NCBI GenBank assembly: GCA_948470905.1
Contig: CAOKQK010000007.1
Location: 1 to 62,631 of the forward strand
Direction: 5' to 3'
Length of the DNA stretch: 62,631 bases
Source of the DNA: an uncultured Lachnospiraceae bacterium
GTDB taxonomy: Bacteria; Bacillota; Clostridia; Lachnospirales; Lachnospiraceae
In this document: piece after piece, positions 24,777 to 33,315 of the stretch
Numbering within the stretch: position 1 is the first letter of the stretch
Layout of the letters: each line of letters starts with the position of its first letter
Notes under the pieces: generated by a model
The model's input: only the letters and a program-made list of their open reading frames with translations
Told to the model about the DNA's origin: nothing
Database searches by the model: none
Position numbers and translations under genes: made by a program

Positions 24777-26051
24777 TTAATAATACATGGCGCCTGTCAT
24801 ATACTTCCTGAAATACAGCACGCCGCATGCCAGGTGCCACAGAAAGGCAAGCCACTGCGCCGCCAGAAGCAATACCCGCAGCTTTTTTCCTGCTCCCTCA
24901 CTGCCCCTTCCTCCCAACACCTGCCTGGTCTTGCCAAAAAGGAGCGCCAGCGATCCAAAATGGCAGAAAAACGCGCCATACATATAACCCCAGGCAAAAT
25001 TAAAATCAAACTTGCGGAATCCCTTCTCGTAAAGGAAAAAAGTCTCTGCCAGACTGACCAGGAACAGCTGCCACGAAAAACGGTACAACGTATCCTTTTT
25101 CAGCTCTTTGAAGTTCAGTACCAGCACCAGGAGCGGAAATGCAACCAAAAGACAAATGGCAAGGGGAATATTGTCACAGGCATTGCGCCAGACATCCCCA
25201 AAGCTGAAGCCGATCCCTCCCTCCGCCCCGTCCTCCGGCACAAAGACACCCTTATACTGGTACAACAGATCCAGAAAGGTCGGGATAAAGGCCAGCCCCA
25301 GCTGCACTGTGGGCAGGAAATTGCGAAATCCTGCACGGAACAGACGGTACAGCATGATCAGACCCGCCGTGCTCACCATCACAAGGGTAAAGCTGGGCTT
25401 CGTCATGGTAGCAAGGAGCAGGAATACCGAAAAGAGAACGTAATCAACCGCCCTTCCGCGTTTTTCGGGACTGCCGCACATTTCGGAACTGCCCAATTTC
25501 TCATACGCCGGCAAAAGCTTTGCATACCACAGGAAAGCCAGGATCGCAAAGGGTCTTGCCGCCATATAAGTCGCATTGTGAAAGGGATTGGGCGAAAATA
25601 CTCCAAGATAGTTGAACTTGATCCCCGGCAGATATATGCCCTTAGGGGGATAGAGCATGGAAATAAAAAACAGAGCCGCCGAAAACAGGCTCACCGCAAC
25701 GCCTTCCCATAGACGGCGTTTACCGTCGGACAGGAGCATATGGTCAAAGCTGACCTTTGTGATCACAATTGCCAGACTGTTCAGCAGCATGGTGGCGATT
25801 GCCACCGACAGCTCCGGACCTGCGAATAAATGAATAAAAGCGGATAACTTAAAGAACACAGGGTAAGGGAAGCTGTATCCGCTGTCCAAACCCTGCATCT
25901 CCAGAATATATGCTTTCATATCCGATGGGTAGTATCCCGGGCTTCCCGCAGCCTGCCTGTAAAACAAGACCAGCGTCACGGCAGATACTGCCGCAAGCAA
26001 AGCCAAAAACACCGCCCAGTCAATGATCCGATCTCTCTTTTCGCGGCTCAT
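24777..26051 (-). CDS. Polytopic membrane protein, possible GT-C glycosyltransferase
   Basis: This protein of 424 residues has about ten membrane spans. The first external loop reads SPGYYPSDMKAYILEMQGL, with an acidic residue where GT-C enzymes have their catalytic Asp or Glu, and the FSPNPFHNATYMAARPFAIL segment is typical of such polytopic proteins. No family can be named with confidence. AAAGGA precedes the ATG. It is flanked by a GT2 gene and a PseC-like aminotransferase. A short SSEMCGSPEK repeat-like loop occurs near residue 195. Confidence 0.65.
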   Translation of the reverse strand: MSREKRDRIIDWAVFLALLAAVSAVTLVLFYRQAAGSPGYYPSDMKAYILEMQGLDSGYSFPYPVFFKLSAFIHLFAGPELSVAIATMLLNSLAIVITKVSFDHMLLSDGKRRLWEGVAVSLFSAALFFISMLYPPKGIYLPGIKFNYLGVFSPNPFHNATYMAARPFAILAFLWYAKLLPAYEKLGSSEMCGSPEKRGRAVDYVLFSVFLLLATMTKPSFTLVMVSTAGLIMLYRLFRAGFRNFLPTVQLGLAFIPTFLDLLYQYKGVFVPEDGAEGGIGFSFGDVWRNACDNIPLAICLLVAFPLLVLVLNFKELKKDTLYRFSWQLFLVSLAETFFLYEKGFRKFDFNFAWGYMYGAFFCHFGSLALLFGKTRQVLGGRGSEGAGKKLRVLLLAAQWLAFLWHLACGVLYFRKYMTGAMYY

Positions 26052-26071
26052 AAATTATTCCTTTCAGAAGC

Positions 26072-27265
26072 TTAGGAACGGTAATGTGCGACCACCTTCT
26101 CCACCGCCCGGATTACATCCTCCACCTCTCTGTCTGTGAGAGAATAATACAGCGGAAGACTGCAGACTTCATTATAGTACTTTTCCGCATTAGGGCACAG
26201 CCCCCTCCCATAGCCCAGCTTTTCATAGTAAGAATGCCAGTAAACCGGCAGATAATGCACCTGGGAATGGATGCCCTCGGCATAAAGGGCGTCAAAAAAC
26301 TCCCGTCTGCCGCAGTTTAAGCGCTCAAGGTTCAGGCGCAGGATGTACAGGTGCCTTGTAGTGTCCGACTCCGGGATCTCCTTCTGCACCCACAGCTCCG
26401 GCATCTGTGAAAATGCCCCGTCATACCTGGCAACAATCTCCTTCCTGCGGGCAGAAAAAGCAGGAAGCTTGTCCAGCTGGCTGATCAGCAGCGCCGCCTG
26501 AAAATCCGTCATCCGATAGTTATAACCCAGCTCCACCTGCTCATTATACCAGGGATCGTCGGAAGGATTTGCCATCTCCTCCCGATTGCGGGTAATGCCA
26601 TGCGTCCGGATACGCACCAGCCTGCGATAGAGCTGCTCATCGTTGGTGGTGATGGCGCCTCCCTCCCCGCTGGTGACTGTCTTGACCGGGTGGAAGCTGA
26701 AGCATGTCATATCGGCGATGCCGCCCACAGGGACTCCCTTATAGCGCGTGCCTATGGCATGGGCGGCATCCTCGATCAGGCACAGATGATGCTTCTCACA
26801 GATCCGCCTGATCGCCTCATGCTCCACCGCCTGCCCCGTAAAATCCACCGCCACAATCCCCTTCGTCCGGGGTGTGACCAGCTTTTCCACAGATGCCGGA
26901 TCTATATTGTACGTCTCCGGGTTGATATCTGCAAACACAGGCTTTGCACCGCAGTAGAGGACACAGTTTGCGGATGCCGCAAAGGTGATGGAGCTGACAA
27001 TGACCTCGTCCCCCTGGTGAAAGCCCGCCGCCATCGCCGCCAGATGCAAAGCCGCCGTACCGTTGCACACTGCCACCGCATACCTGGCGCCCGTCACCTG
27101 GCACAGCTTCTTTTCAAGCTCTGTGATCCTGGGCCCCACGGTCAGGCAGTCGCTCTTTAAAGTCTCCACCACCGCCGCAATATCCGCGTCATCTATATAC
27201 TGTCTGCCGTAGCTCAAAGGAACTTCTCTCACAGGCTTCCCGCCAAAAACCGCCAACTTCTCCAT
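26072..27265 (-). CDS. pseC: UDP-4-amino-4,6-dideoxy-L-altrosamine transaminase (PseC-like)
   Basis: This PLP aminotransferase of about 397 residues is of the PseC type, which puts the 4-amino group on the pseudaminic precursor made by PseB. Features include LSYGRQYIDDADIAAVVETL, LKSDCLTVGP, CNGTAALHLAAMAAGFHQGD, ITFAASANCVLYCGAKPVF, EDAAHAIGT and FSFHPVKTVTSGEGG with the PLP lysine in PVKT. The start MEKLAVFGG at 27265 is chosen because upstream in-frame codons would lie in the wzz-like gene; an AGGTG lies upstream. It is about 16 kb from pseF-pseI-pseG but in the same orientation. PseB is not in the window. Confidence 0.85.
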   Translation of the reverse strand: MEKLAVFGGKPVREVPLSYGRQYIDDADIAAVVETLKSDCLTVGPRITELEKKLCQVTGARYAVAVCNGTAALHLAAMAAGFHQGDEVIVSSITFAASANCVLYCGAKPVFADINPETYNIDPASVEKLVTPRTKGIVAVDFTGQAVEHEAIRRICEKHHLCLIEDAAHAIGTRYKGVPVGGIADMTCFSFHPVKTVTSGEGGAITTNDEQLYRRLVRIRTHGITRNREEMANPSDDPWYNEQVELGYNYRMTDFQAALLISQLDKLPAFSARRKEIVARYDGAFSQMPELWVQKEIPESDTTRHLYILRLNLERLNCGRREFFDALYAEGIHSQVHYLPVYWHSYYEKLGYGRGLCPNAEKYYNEVCSLPLYYSLTDREVEDVIRAVEKVVAHYRS

Positions 27266-27290
27266 GCCCTGCACACCTGTTATCCTTTCT

Positions 27291-28709
27291 CTACATGCAC
27301 TCCACACCTGCCAGGACCGCTCCCATGATCTCTACCCTGCAGGCATCCAGCTTACTGCACATCTGAGCATATACCTTCTTCATGGTCACATCCTGCTTTA
27401 CTACCAGCACCACTGCCGCCGCCTCATAAGCAGCTTTCGCAGCCGCAGGCTCAGCGACAATATCACCTGCCGCTGCCACTTTATATTCCGACGGGAACAT
27501 GTTTCCGACCTGTTTCACAAAAGCCTTCAGCTCCGCTTCTTTTATGTCACTCACAAAAGCTATCGTACCCGCCTTAACTCCCCTTGCCCTGAGCATCTTC
27601 TCCAGGGAAAGCGCCATGGCTTCCACGCGGCTGTCATATTCAGATTCCTTTGCCACAACTCCGAAAATCCTGTAAACCAGCCTGTCAATGGCATTTTTCT
27701 TCTGTCCCCTTGCCGGCAGCTCCGCCAGGGCAAATACCCTATGCCCCAGATCATCCACGCTCTTAATCCTGCCGGACAACATGTATTTTATGAACAATAT
27801 AACACAGCTGAGGAAGCCTCCGCCCACTCCCGCCAACAGTATCCACTTGACGCCATTCTTCGCGGCAGCCTTCATATCGATCACCGGGTACTCGCCCTTG
27901 ACCTCAACTTCTTTTTCCTTCCACTCACGGTACTCCTCGTTGAGCTGATATTCGTTGTTCCTGTAGTCAGCTTCCTTGTTCCTCTGGTCAATCTGAAACT
28001 GCTGCCTGCCTGTATTGATCTGCGCATTGGATACGGGCTCTGACATAGTCATGGTATGATCTCCCAGAGAAGCCGCCACAAAATCATACCTGCCCTGGAT
28101 AACTTCACTGGCAACCTTCAGCAGCTCGTCGCAGTGCTCCTTTGTATCCGCCAGAGTATTGATCGTAATGGAATATCGGCTGGCATCGACGCTGACAGTC
28201 AGCAGCTCTCTCAGATACTTCAGCTCTCCCACATCAAAGGTAAGCCTCTCCATCACATCCGCATAAAATCCGCTGGCATAATAGTCATGATACGCATACA
28301 TGATCTTATATGCCGGATTTTCATTCTGGACAGAGCTATTCGGTATAATCTGATAATTAGTATCTATATACAGACTTCTGTAACCCACCCACTCATTCTG
28401 GGGATCTATCTTCATCAAAGTAGACTTTTCATTATATTCTGTCTGAAGTGTGAGTTCTCTCTGATTACTTTCCATCCTCCGCTCCAGGCTCTCGCCTTCC
28501 GCCTCATAGTTTCCCACGAGATCCCTGTATTTGGCTTCCCGTTCCGCTATTACCTCCTCATCGCTGAGGCTCTGGATATTTATGGCAAGCTTCGTCCCTC
28601 CTATGCACACAGCTGCCACCGCCGCGACGATCACCAGCGAACGCCACCTCTGACAAACCTTGAACAGAAGCGTGACCAAATTGATTTCATCTTCATATTG
28701 ATTTTCCAA
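27291..28709 (-). CDS. Wzz-like chain-length protein with a degenerate tyrosine-kinase-like tail
   Basis: This 472-residue protein has membrane spans at about 24-44 and 282-305 around an extracytoplasmic coiled-coil-rich domain, the usual layout of polysaccharide co-polymerases. The cytoplasmic C-terminal 160 residues have the outline of a BY-kinase (VFALAELPARG, IAFVSDIKEAE, VVLVVKQDVTM, VEIMGAVLAG) but lack a Walker A lysine motif, so it is probably non-enzymatic. The start is probably TTG at 28709, with AAAGGAGG upstream. It directly follows the ligase-like gene. It likely sets glycan length. Confidence 0.82.
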   Translation of the reverse strand: MENQYEDEINLVTLLFKVCQRWRSLVIVAAVAAVCIGGTKLAINIQSLSDEEVIAEREAKYRDLVGNYEAEGESLERRMESNQRELTLQTEYNEKSTLMKIDPQNEWVGYRSLYIDTNYQIIPNSSVQNENPAYKIMYAYHDYYASGFYADVMERLTFDVGELKYLRELLTVSVDASRYSITINTLADTKEHCDELLKVASEVIQGRYDFVAASLGDHTMTMSEPVSNAQINTGRQQFQIDQRNKEADYRNNEYQLNEEYREWKEKEVEVKGEYPVIDMKAAAKNGVKWILLAGVGGGFLSCVILFIKYMLSGRIKSVDDLGHRVFALAELPARGQKKNAIDRLVYRIFGVVAKESEYDSRVEAMALSLEKMLRARGVKAGTIAFVSDIKEAELKAFVKQVGNMFPSEYKVAAAGDIVAEPAAAKAAYEAAAVVLVVKQDVTMKKVYAQMCSKLDACRVEIMGAVLAGVECM

Positions 28710-28806
28710 GATACCACAATCCTCCTTTACTCTGTTGTACGAGCCGTTACGTACAAATGATACAACACCACATTATAAAAAGCAAGAAAATAAACATTAA
28801 TTTTAC

Positions 28807-28981
28807 CTGTCACAGTTCACACACCATAACAGTCCAGCCTGCGAAGCCAACAATCACACTGCGCCTGAAAGGCTCCTTTGCATGCAATTCTGCAAGACTT
28901 GCAGGTGCCTTACAAGGCGCCTGTACCATGTGCAGCCGTCCCATACTGCCCCTCCAAATAGTGTGGGTAAACTGTAACTTT
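28807..28981. repeat. Hairpin element, family B, diverged copy
   Basis: Within the 275-bp gap between two glycan genes, GCAATTCTGCAAGACTTGCA then GGTGCCTTA matches GCAATTTTGCGAGACTCGCA then GGCGCCAAA at 9925-9953. The outer ends CACAGTTCACA and GTAAACTGTAAC are weakly inverted, as in the full copy. I see no gene here. A -10-like TATAAT lies at 28773-28778 on the minus strand without a good -35. Confidence 0.6.
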
Positions 28982-28984
28982 TAC

Positions 28985-30559
28985 TTAAGCCTGTGTTACT
29001 TTCCCCGTAAACTGAGGATGCATCACAAAAAAGACAAGCGCCAGGATCAGCTGCCCCGGATTCCAGACTATCTCCGGAAGCCCAAACATAAAAAATACCA
29101 CACAGATCATAATCGGAATCATGGCAAACGGATCCTCACTGATATCCCCTGCCTTCCTTCCTGCCTTCCACAAAGCCAGTATGGTCAGAATCGTCAGGAA
29201 CACACCTGCAGGATATCCGAAATAATATATGGTCTGAACCCACAGATTCTGACCATGCCAGACATAAATTTTTGACTTCTCAAATACATAGTTTCCATCC
29301 CCCCTGGGATGCCCATACCATGTGGAACGCTCCAGATAGGTCTGAAAAATGACCTTGCGCTGGAGCAGGGAACTGTGGGTCCAGTCATAATCCGGCTCCG
29401 GGACGATATCCTGTGCCCTTCCCGCATATACATGCAGCACAAAGGGATTGCGTGCGTCCACCAGCTGAATCACATCATAGATCCTGCCAAGCGCCTCCTT
29501 CAGGAACTCCTCCAGCCTCACATATTTCTCGGAGTCAGGCGGATCCCAGGAATGGACCTTCCCTTCATTCCACTCCCCCGAATACCATATGGGATGCGGG
29601 TGGATCGTGGGCAGCCAGCGCACCGTCAGGAAAACCGCCGGAAAGGTCAGGACTGCTGACAATACCAGGACAGCCCCCCTGAGGATCAGCTTTCCTATCC
29701 CGTCACGCCAAGCCCGGTGCAGCACCGCCCAGCCATAGCAGAGCGTAGCCCCTATGGCGCATACCCAGGCTGTCCGGCAGATTGTGAGAAACTGAAAAGA
29801 CAGGAGCCCTCCCGCCAGGGCAATATAAAATATTTTCCACCCCAGCCCGGCCTTTCTGACATGCAGTAAATGAATTTTAAACAAGACCATGCAGTATACA
29901 ATCAGATAATAGAGCGCCATCATATTGCAGTTGTCAAATGCCCCCCTGTATCTGACCTCGTCATAGGGCCGGAACAGATATGCATAGCTCTGGAGCACGA
30001 AAAAAGATGCAACAGTCCCGTCGATCATCGCCCTGATCAGGGCATCCTTGTCCTCCCTGCTGAAACGAACCAGATAAAAGGCTCCAAACATGAGCAGATA
30101 CCACGCAGGCCACCATCTGCCCGCTATGCTGATGACCGTCCAAAGTGTCAGTATGATCCAGCTCCAGCCCAAAGCGCCAACCTGCAGTTTCAGAGTCCTT
30201 TCTTCTATGACCCTGCGGAAAAAATACCGCACCACCATCCCCAGCCACCATATATTCATGATCGCTGTTGCCATCTGTCCGAAATAATACTCCCCTATAT
30301 GCCTTGTCCAGTGAAGGTATACCCCCCCGATTGCCAAGATACACAGGGCAGTGTAAATATAATTTGCCGGCTTTAAAAATTCCCTGACGGGAAGCTGGCT
30401 GAAAATGATCACCATCATCACAAGCCCGGTACAGTTTGCCGCTGCTGACCAGATATTTCCCTTCTGGGTCGCCCGCAGGAATTCAATAAGGCTCAATGCC
30501 ATAAAGCATATAAAGTACAGCGTATATTTACTTAATATTCTTTTGCCAAGGCTTTGCAT
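28985..30559 (-). CDS. O-antigen ligase/polymerase-type membrane protein
   Basis: This 524-residue polytopic protein has about eleven to twelve spans. An RGAFDNCNMMALYYL segment (around 204-218) matches the RGxxxNxN type motif of WaaL/Wzy-like O-antigen ligases, and a large external loop (about 320-460) follows, containing RSTWYGHPRGDGNY. Such proteins join or polymerise lipid-linked glycans on the outer face. The start at 30559 has GGGAG upstream, and a good promoter lies 106 bp before the start codon, so this is likely the first gene of the long glycan operon. Confidence 0.85.
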   Translation of the reverse strand: MQSLGKRILSKYTLYFICFMALSLIEFLRATQKGNIWSAAANCTGLVMMVIIFSQLPVREFLKPANYIYTALCILAIGGVYLHWTRHIGEYYFGQMATAIMNIWWLGMVVRYFFRRVIEERTLKLQVGALGWSWIILTLWTVISIAGRWWPAWYLLMFGAFYLVRFSREDKDALIRAMIDGTVASFFVLQSYAYLFRPYDEVRYRGAFDNCNMMALYYLIVYCMVLFKIHLLHVRKAGLGWKIFYIALAGGLLSFQFLTICRTAWVCAIGATLCYGWAVLHRAWRDGIGKLILRGAVLVLSAVLTFPAVFLTVRWLPTIHPHPIWYSGEWNEGKVHSWDPPDSEKYVRLEEFLKEALGRIYDVIQLVDARNPFVLHVYAGRAQDIVPEPDYDWTHSSLLQRKVIFQTYLERSTWYGHPRGDGNYVFEKSKIYVWHGQNLWVQTIYYFGYPAGVFLTILTILALWKAGRKAGDISEDPFAMIPIMICVVFFMFGLPEIVWNPGQLILALVFFVMHPQFTGKVTQA

Positions 30560-30664
30560 TCGGATTTTCTCTCCCTGTGAGTTCTGTTTTCCCTGCCTCT
30601 GTACTCTCCAAACCTTAGATTGCCGCCCTGTTGCCTACAGCATAGTTTTTGACCGGGTCTGCTC

Positions 30665-30693
30665 ATTATAACACATATCATGTATTCTGTAAA
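30665..30693 (-). promoter_or_regulatory. Sigma-A-type promoter for the glycan operon
   Basis: Read on the minus strand it is TTTACA, 17 bases, TATAAT. It is the closest consensus match upstream of the ligase-like gene and points into the whole 1-30.6 kb locus. Confidence 0.75.
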
Positions 30694-30719
30694 TTGACAT
30701 CCCTGCAAATTTCATACAG

Positions 30720-30757
30720 CAGGCATGGCTGCCGGCAACAGTTCAGCAGCCTGCCTG
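30720..30757 (-). terminator. Strong hairpin after the lipoprotein gene
   Basis: CAGGCA and GGCTGC pair with GCAGCC and TGCCTG to give a 12-bp stem with one bulged base and a 13-base loop, seven bases beyond the lipoprotein stop. A clear U-tract is missing, so termination strength is uncertain. Confidence 0.6.
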
Positions 30758-30763
30758 TACCAG

Positions 30764-31963
30764 CTACCCTAAAATATCAACCGACCACTCCTGATCCACA
30801 TCACTGCCCGGCGTGGGCTCCGGTTTGGGTTCCGGCGTCGGATCGGGTTCAGGCGCAGGTTCGGGCGTCGGATCAGGCTCGGGTTCAGGCGTGGGGTCCG
30901 GCTCCGGCTCATCCGGTTCCGGATCGTAATAATCATCCTCATCTTCGTCTTGGTCCGGCTCAGGTTCAGGTTCCGGTACTGGCGTAGGCACAGGGGTCGG
31001 CGCGGGCGCCATGGTTGGCAGCGGCGTGGGCTGCACGGCCGGATCCGGCGTCGGCTGTACTGCCGGCGTGGGCGCTGCCGGCTTTGGTGTCGGTGCCACA
31101 GGCTTCGGCGTGGATACTGCCGGTTTCGGCGTGGGCTGTACTTCCGGCTTCGGTGTAGGCGCTGCCGTGGGCACGGGCACCGGATTGCCCTGTTGGTCAA
31201 AATATGATTTGGTCATGGTGTAATTAAAGTCTTCCCTGTGGGTCCAGAGGTCAAAGGCATCCCCTGCCGCCCCCGCGCGTTCCGCCCTGGTGTATTCCCC
31301 TACCGTCAGACCTCCGGAATAGGTCCCCTGCTCCCAGATGATCCCGCCGCCCGCGCTGTCGATGGTCCAGTTCGTGAAAGCCCCTTCCAGCACTCCATCC
31401 TTCATGGAAGCCTCCAGCAGCTGGGTCACGGAGCCAAACTGTTTGAGCAAAAGCAGCCCCCCGTCCCCATCCTGAAAACGGATATCCGCATAGAGCACAC
31501 CTGACGAATCCACGCCTGCCTGCATGGTCAGAAGCGTCTTGTCTCCCTGCACCAGCGTATAGCTCCTGCCGCCCTCATAGGTTCCGGGCACCATGACCTC
31601 AAACCATTCATCTGTCGCCACCATATGGATCGCCTCTCCCAGATATTCCGGGACCTCCATATTGCGGTACAGGGTCGTCAGGGTATCCAGCGCCGCGGCC
31701 TCCTCCGCCTCGGTCAGTTCCCCGCCAAAATACAGGAGCCTGACCCGTTCCGGTTCGCCGGGTTCCGGACTGTCCTGCCCGGGGCTTTCCGGTGCCGGGG
31801 TGAAAATCTGCGGCGGCGCAGAGGCCTGTGTCCAGCCGGGTTCCGGCGTTTTATTTATTTCAAGCTTCTCGGGAGCCATGGAACCAATATCGTTTCCGCA
31901 GCCCGCAAACAACAGGACCAGCAGGGCTCCCGCCAATATCAACATGAATCTTTTATCTCTCAT
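30764..31963 (-). CDS. Lipoprotein with a long proline-rich, repetitive C-terminus
   Basis: This protein of about 399 residues starts with a basic n-region, a hydrophobic stretch and a lipobox LLFAGC, so Cys near residue 22 is lipidated. The middle (about 60-260) is a soluble domain I do not recognise. From about 265 the sequence is made of PTPKPxVxPTPKP units, then an acidic DQDEDEDDYY patch and DPTPEPEPDPTPEP units, and it ends DVDQEWSVDILG. Pro-rich tails of this kind often span or bind the cell wall. It lies between the toxin-antitoxin pair and the glycan operon with its own hairpin terminator. Function unknown. Confidence 0.8.
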   Translation of the reverse strand: MRDKRFMLILAGALLVLLFAGCGNDIGSMAPEKLEINKTPEPGWTQASAPPQIFTPAPESPGQDSPEPGEPERVRLLYFGGELTEAEEAAALDTLTTLYRNMEVPEYLGEAIHMVATDEWFEVMVPGTYEGGRSYTLVQGDKTLLTMQAGVDSSGVLYADIRFQDGDGGLLLLKQFGSVTQLLEASMKDGVLEGAFTNWTIDSAGGGIIWEQGTYSGGLTVGEYTRAERAGAAGDAFDLWTHREDFNYTMTKSYFDQQGNPVPVPTAAPTPKPEVQPTPKPAVSTPKPVAPTPKPAAPTPAVQPTPDPAVQPTPLPTMAPAPTPVPTPVPEPEPEPDQDEDEDDYYDPEPDEPEPDPTPEPEPDPTPEPAPEPDPTPEPKPEPTPGSDVDQEWSVDILG

Positions 31964-32114
31964 AAGCACCTTCTCTCACAAAAATCCTTATCCAGGTTAC
32001 TGTGCTGCACATTACCACATTACCATAAAAAACAACGTATGTCTTTTCCTACAGCGCCGACCGCATATTCCTGAATGGCGGCTGTCCACTGCCTTGCTTA
32101 TAACACTTTTTTAA

Positions 32115-32435
32115 TCATTCATCTTCCAAAAGACGTTTGCCAAGGTCGCAGGCACTATAAAGCACTCTGGCAACAATCACTCTTTCTTCTTTAACTACAT
32201 AAAACACAGAATAATTGTCTACCGGCAATTGCCTTAAGCCCATTGTATGCTCCGGTTCAGATTCCATAATCCTGACACGCTCTGGAAACACATTCAGTTC
32301 CTCAATGGCTTCTGCAATCCGATTGTACTGCCCCAAAGCATTTTCAGGTGCCTGAAGATTTATGGCAATATATTCATAAATTCCCTCCATATCTGCCAAT
32401 GCCTTATCTGTAATCTGCACGGTATAATGCTTCAT
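32115..32435 (-). CDS. Type II toxin, RelE/ParE superfamily
   Basis: This 106-residue protein (MKHYTVQITDKALADMEGIY...) has the RelE/ParE pattern: an N-terminal YTVQITDKALADMEGIYEYI helix pair, a LRQLPVDNYSVFYVVKEERV core and a VIVARVLYSACD end. Its start at 32435 follows the antitoxin stop by one base, with GGGAGAGG upstream, a typical antitoxin-first pair. ParE-like proteins act on gyrase, RelE-like ones cut ribosome-bound mRNA; I cannot tell which from sequence alone. Confidence 0.87.
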   Translation of the reverse strand: MKHYTVQITDKALADMEGIYEYIAINLQAPENALGQYNRIAEAIEELNVFPERVRIMESEPEHTMGLRQLPVDNYSVFYVVKEERVIVARVLYSACDLGKRLLEDE

Positions 32436-32436
32436 G

Positions 32437-32739
32437 TCAATGCCTCTCCCTAAACCTTGCAAATGCAGATGCCGCTTCCTGTACTTTACCAGCTTCTATG
32501 TCCTCGTAACCTTCCTGCAATTTGGCATGAACCTCAGCCACATCCATTAAATCCGCATTGACTGCTGGAGGAACTTTCGGCAAAGATACTGCAAAGGGGA
32601 TTCCTCCGGTCAAAGATATCTGGTTGAGATACATATCGATAGCGGTCGACATAGGTATTCCTAATTGTGCCAGTACACTCTCTGCCCGTTGTTTTACAGT
32701 TGGATTAACTCTTAAATTTAATGTAGCTGTTTTTTCCAT
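32437..32739 (-). CDS. RelB/DinJ-type antitoxin
   Basis: This protein of about 100 residues begins MEKTATLNLRVNPTVKQRAE, the ribbon-helix-helix start of RelB/DinJ proteins, and continues LGIPMSTAIDMYLNQI. It would bind the operator and neutralise the toxin encoded downstream. The start at 32739 is chosen because GGAGGAG lies nine bases upstream; an ATG closer to it would be too near. The stop TGA is followed by the toxin ATG after one base. Confidence 0.88.
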   Translation of the reverse strand: MEKTATLNLRVNPTVKQRAESVLAQLGIPMSTAIDMYLNQISLTGGIPFAVSLPKVPPAVNADLMDVAEVHAKLQEGYEDIEAGKVQEAASAFARFRERH

Positions 32740-32761
32740 AACAATCATCTCCTCCGCTTTC

Positions 32762-32790
32762 ATTGTAACGCATTTGTCGTTACATTTCAA
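32762..32790 (-). promoter_or_regulatory. Promoter with overlapping palindromic operator for the toxin-antitoxin pair
   Basis: On the minus strand TTGAAA, 17 bases, TACAAT. The spacer holds TGTAACG and CGTTACA as a perfect inverted repeat (32764-32770 and 32778-32784) that overlaps the -10 box, the position expected for autoregulation by a ribbon-helix-helix antitoxin. Confidence 0.75.
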
Positions 32791-32869
32791 CTCTTTCGTT
32801 TTCGCTACAGTTTCTCTTTATTTGATTTTTTCTTTAATGAATGGTTCCCGCCAATTTTTACCCTTGAAA

Positions 32870-33297
32870 GTCAACACCCCCCGAGGTGTTGACCCTCGCG
32901 GCATTCGCCAAGTACTGCGTTGCGCATATAACGGTGAATATCAGTGCTGAATATTTGTGCCAGGGCAAGGCGGAAGAAGGAAGCGATGTGGCTCCATCGC
33001 TGACTGATGACAACGCAGCACTGGTGCAAATAGGCGGTGCTGAATTCACTGTTAATTGCGCAACACAGTACTAGGCCTTACACACCTCTTTAACGTAGTA
33101 TGGCATTCTATAGCTGATAGTATATCTTCATCAAATATATGGAAATATTCAATGGCACATATTTTAGATAAACGCCGGTGAAGCACAAAGGGATATCTTT
33201 TCTCAGCTTCACATAAGGGTAAGTTATTTTGACACGCATACCGAAGCATTTACATCTAATTCGCCACGGCATGGCTCATTGCCCGCGGGAATAAGCC
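32870..33297. repeat. Dispersed repeat family A, copy 3, apparently interrupted
   Basis: The left block GACCCTCGCGGCATTCGCCA at 32891-32910 and the right block CATTGCCCGCGGGAATAA at 33277-33294 match the two halves of the family A repeat found at 90-205 and 3870-3953. Between them lie the 162-bp palindromic element and about 200 bp of AT-richer sequence with no recognisable gene. The gap between the antitoxin start and the glucosaminidase stop (about 575 bp) holds only these elements. Confidence 0.65.
32911..33072. repeat. 162-bp near-palindromic element (MITE-like)
   Basis: The ends AGTACTGCGTTGCGCA and TGCGCAACACAGTACT are inverted copies, and the match continues inward for about 50 bases (GGTGAATATCAGTGCTGAAT with GGTGCTGAATTCACTG). 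The centre holds another hairpin, AGCGATG with CATCGCT. It is too short for a transposase. It lies exactly at the break in the family A repeat. Confidence 0.85.
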
Positions 33298-33315
33298 TCC
33301 ACATACCGCAGGTCC

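Noticed and set aside
32858-33074. Small genes within the palindromic element
   Set aside because: They exist in both directions only because the element is an inverted repeat; no ribosome binding site.
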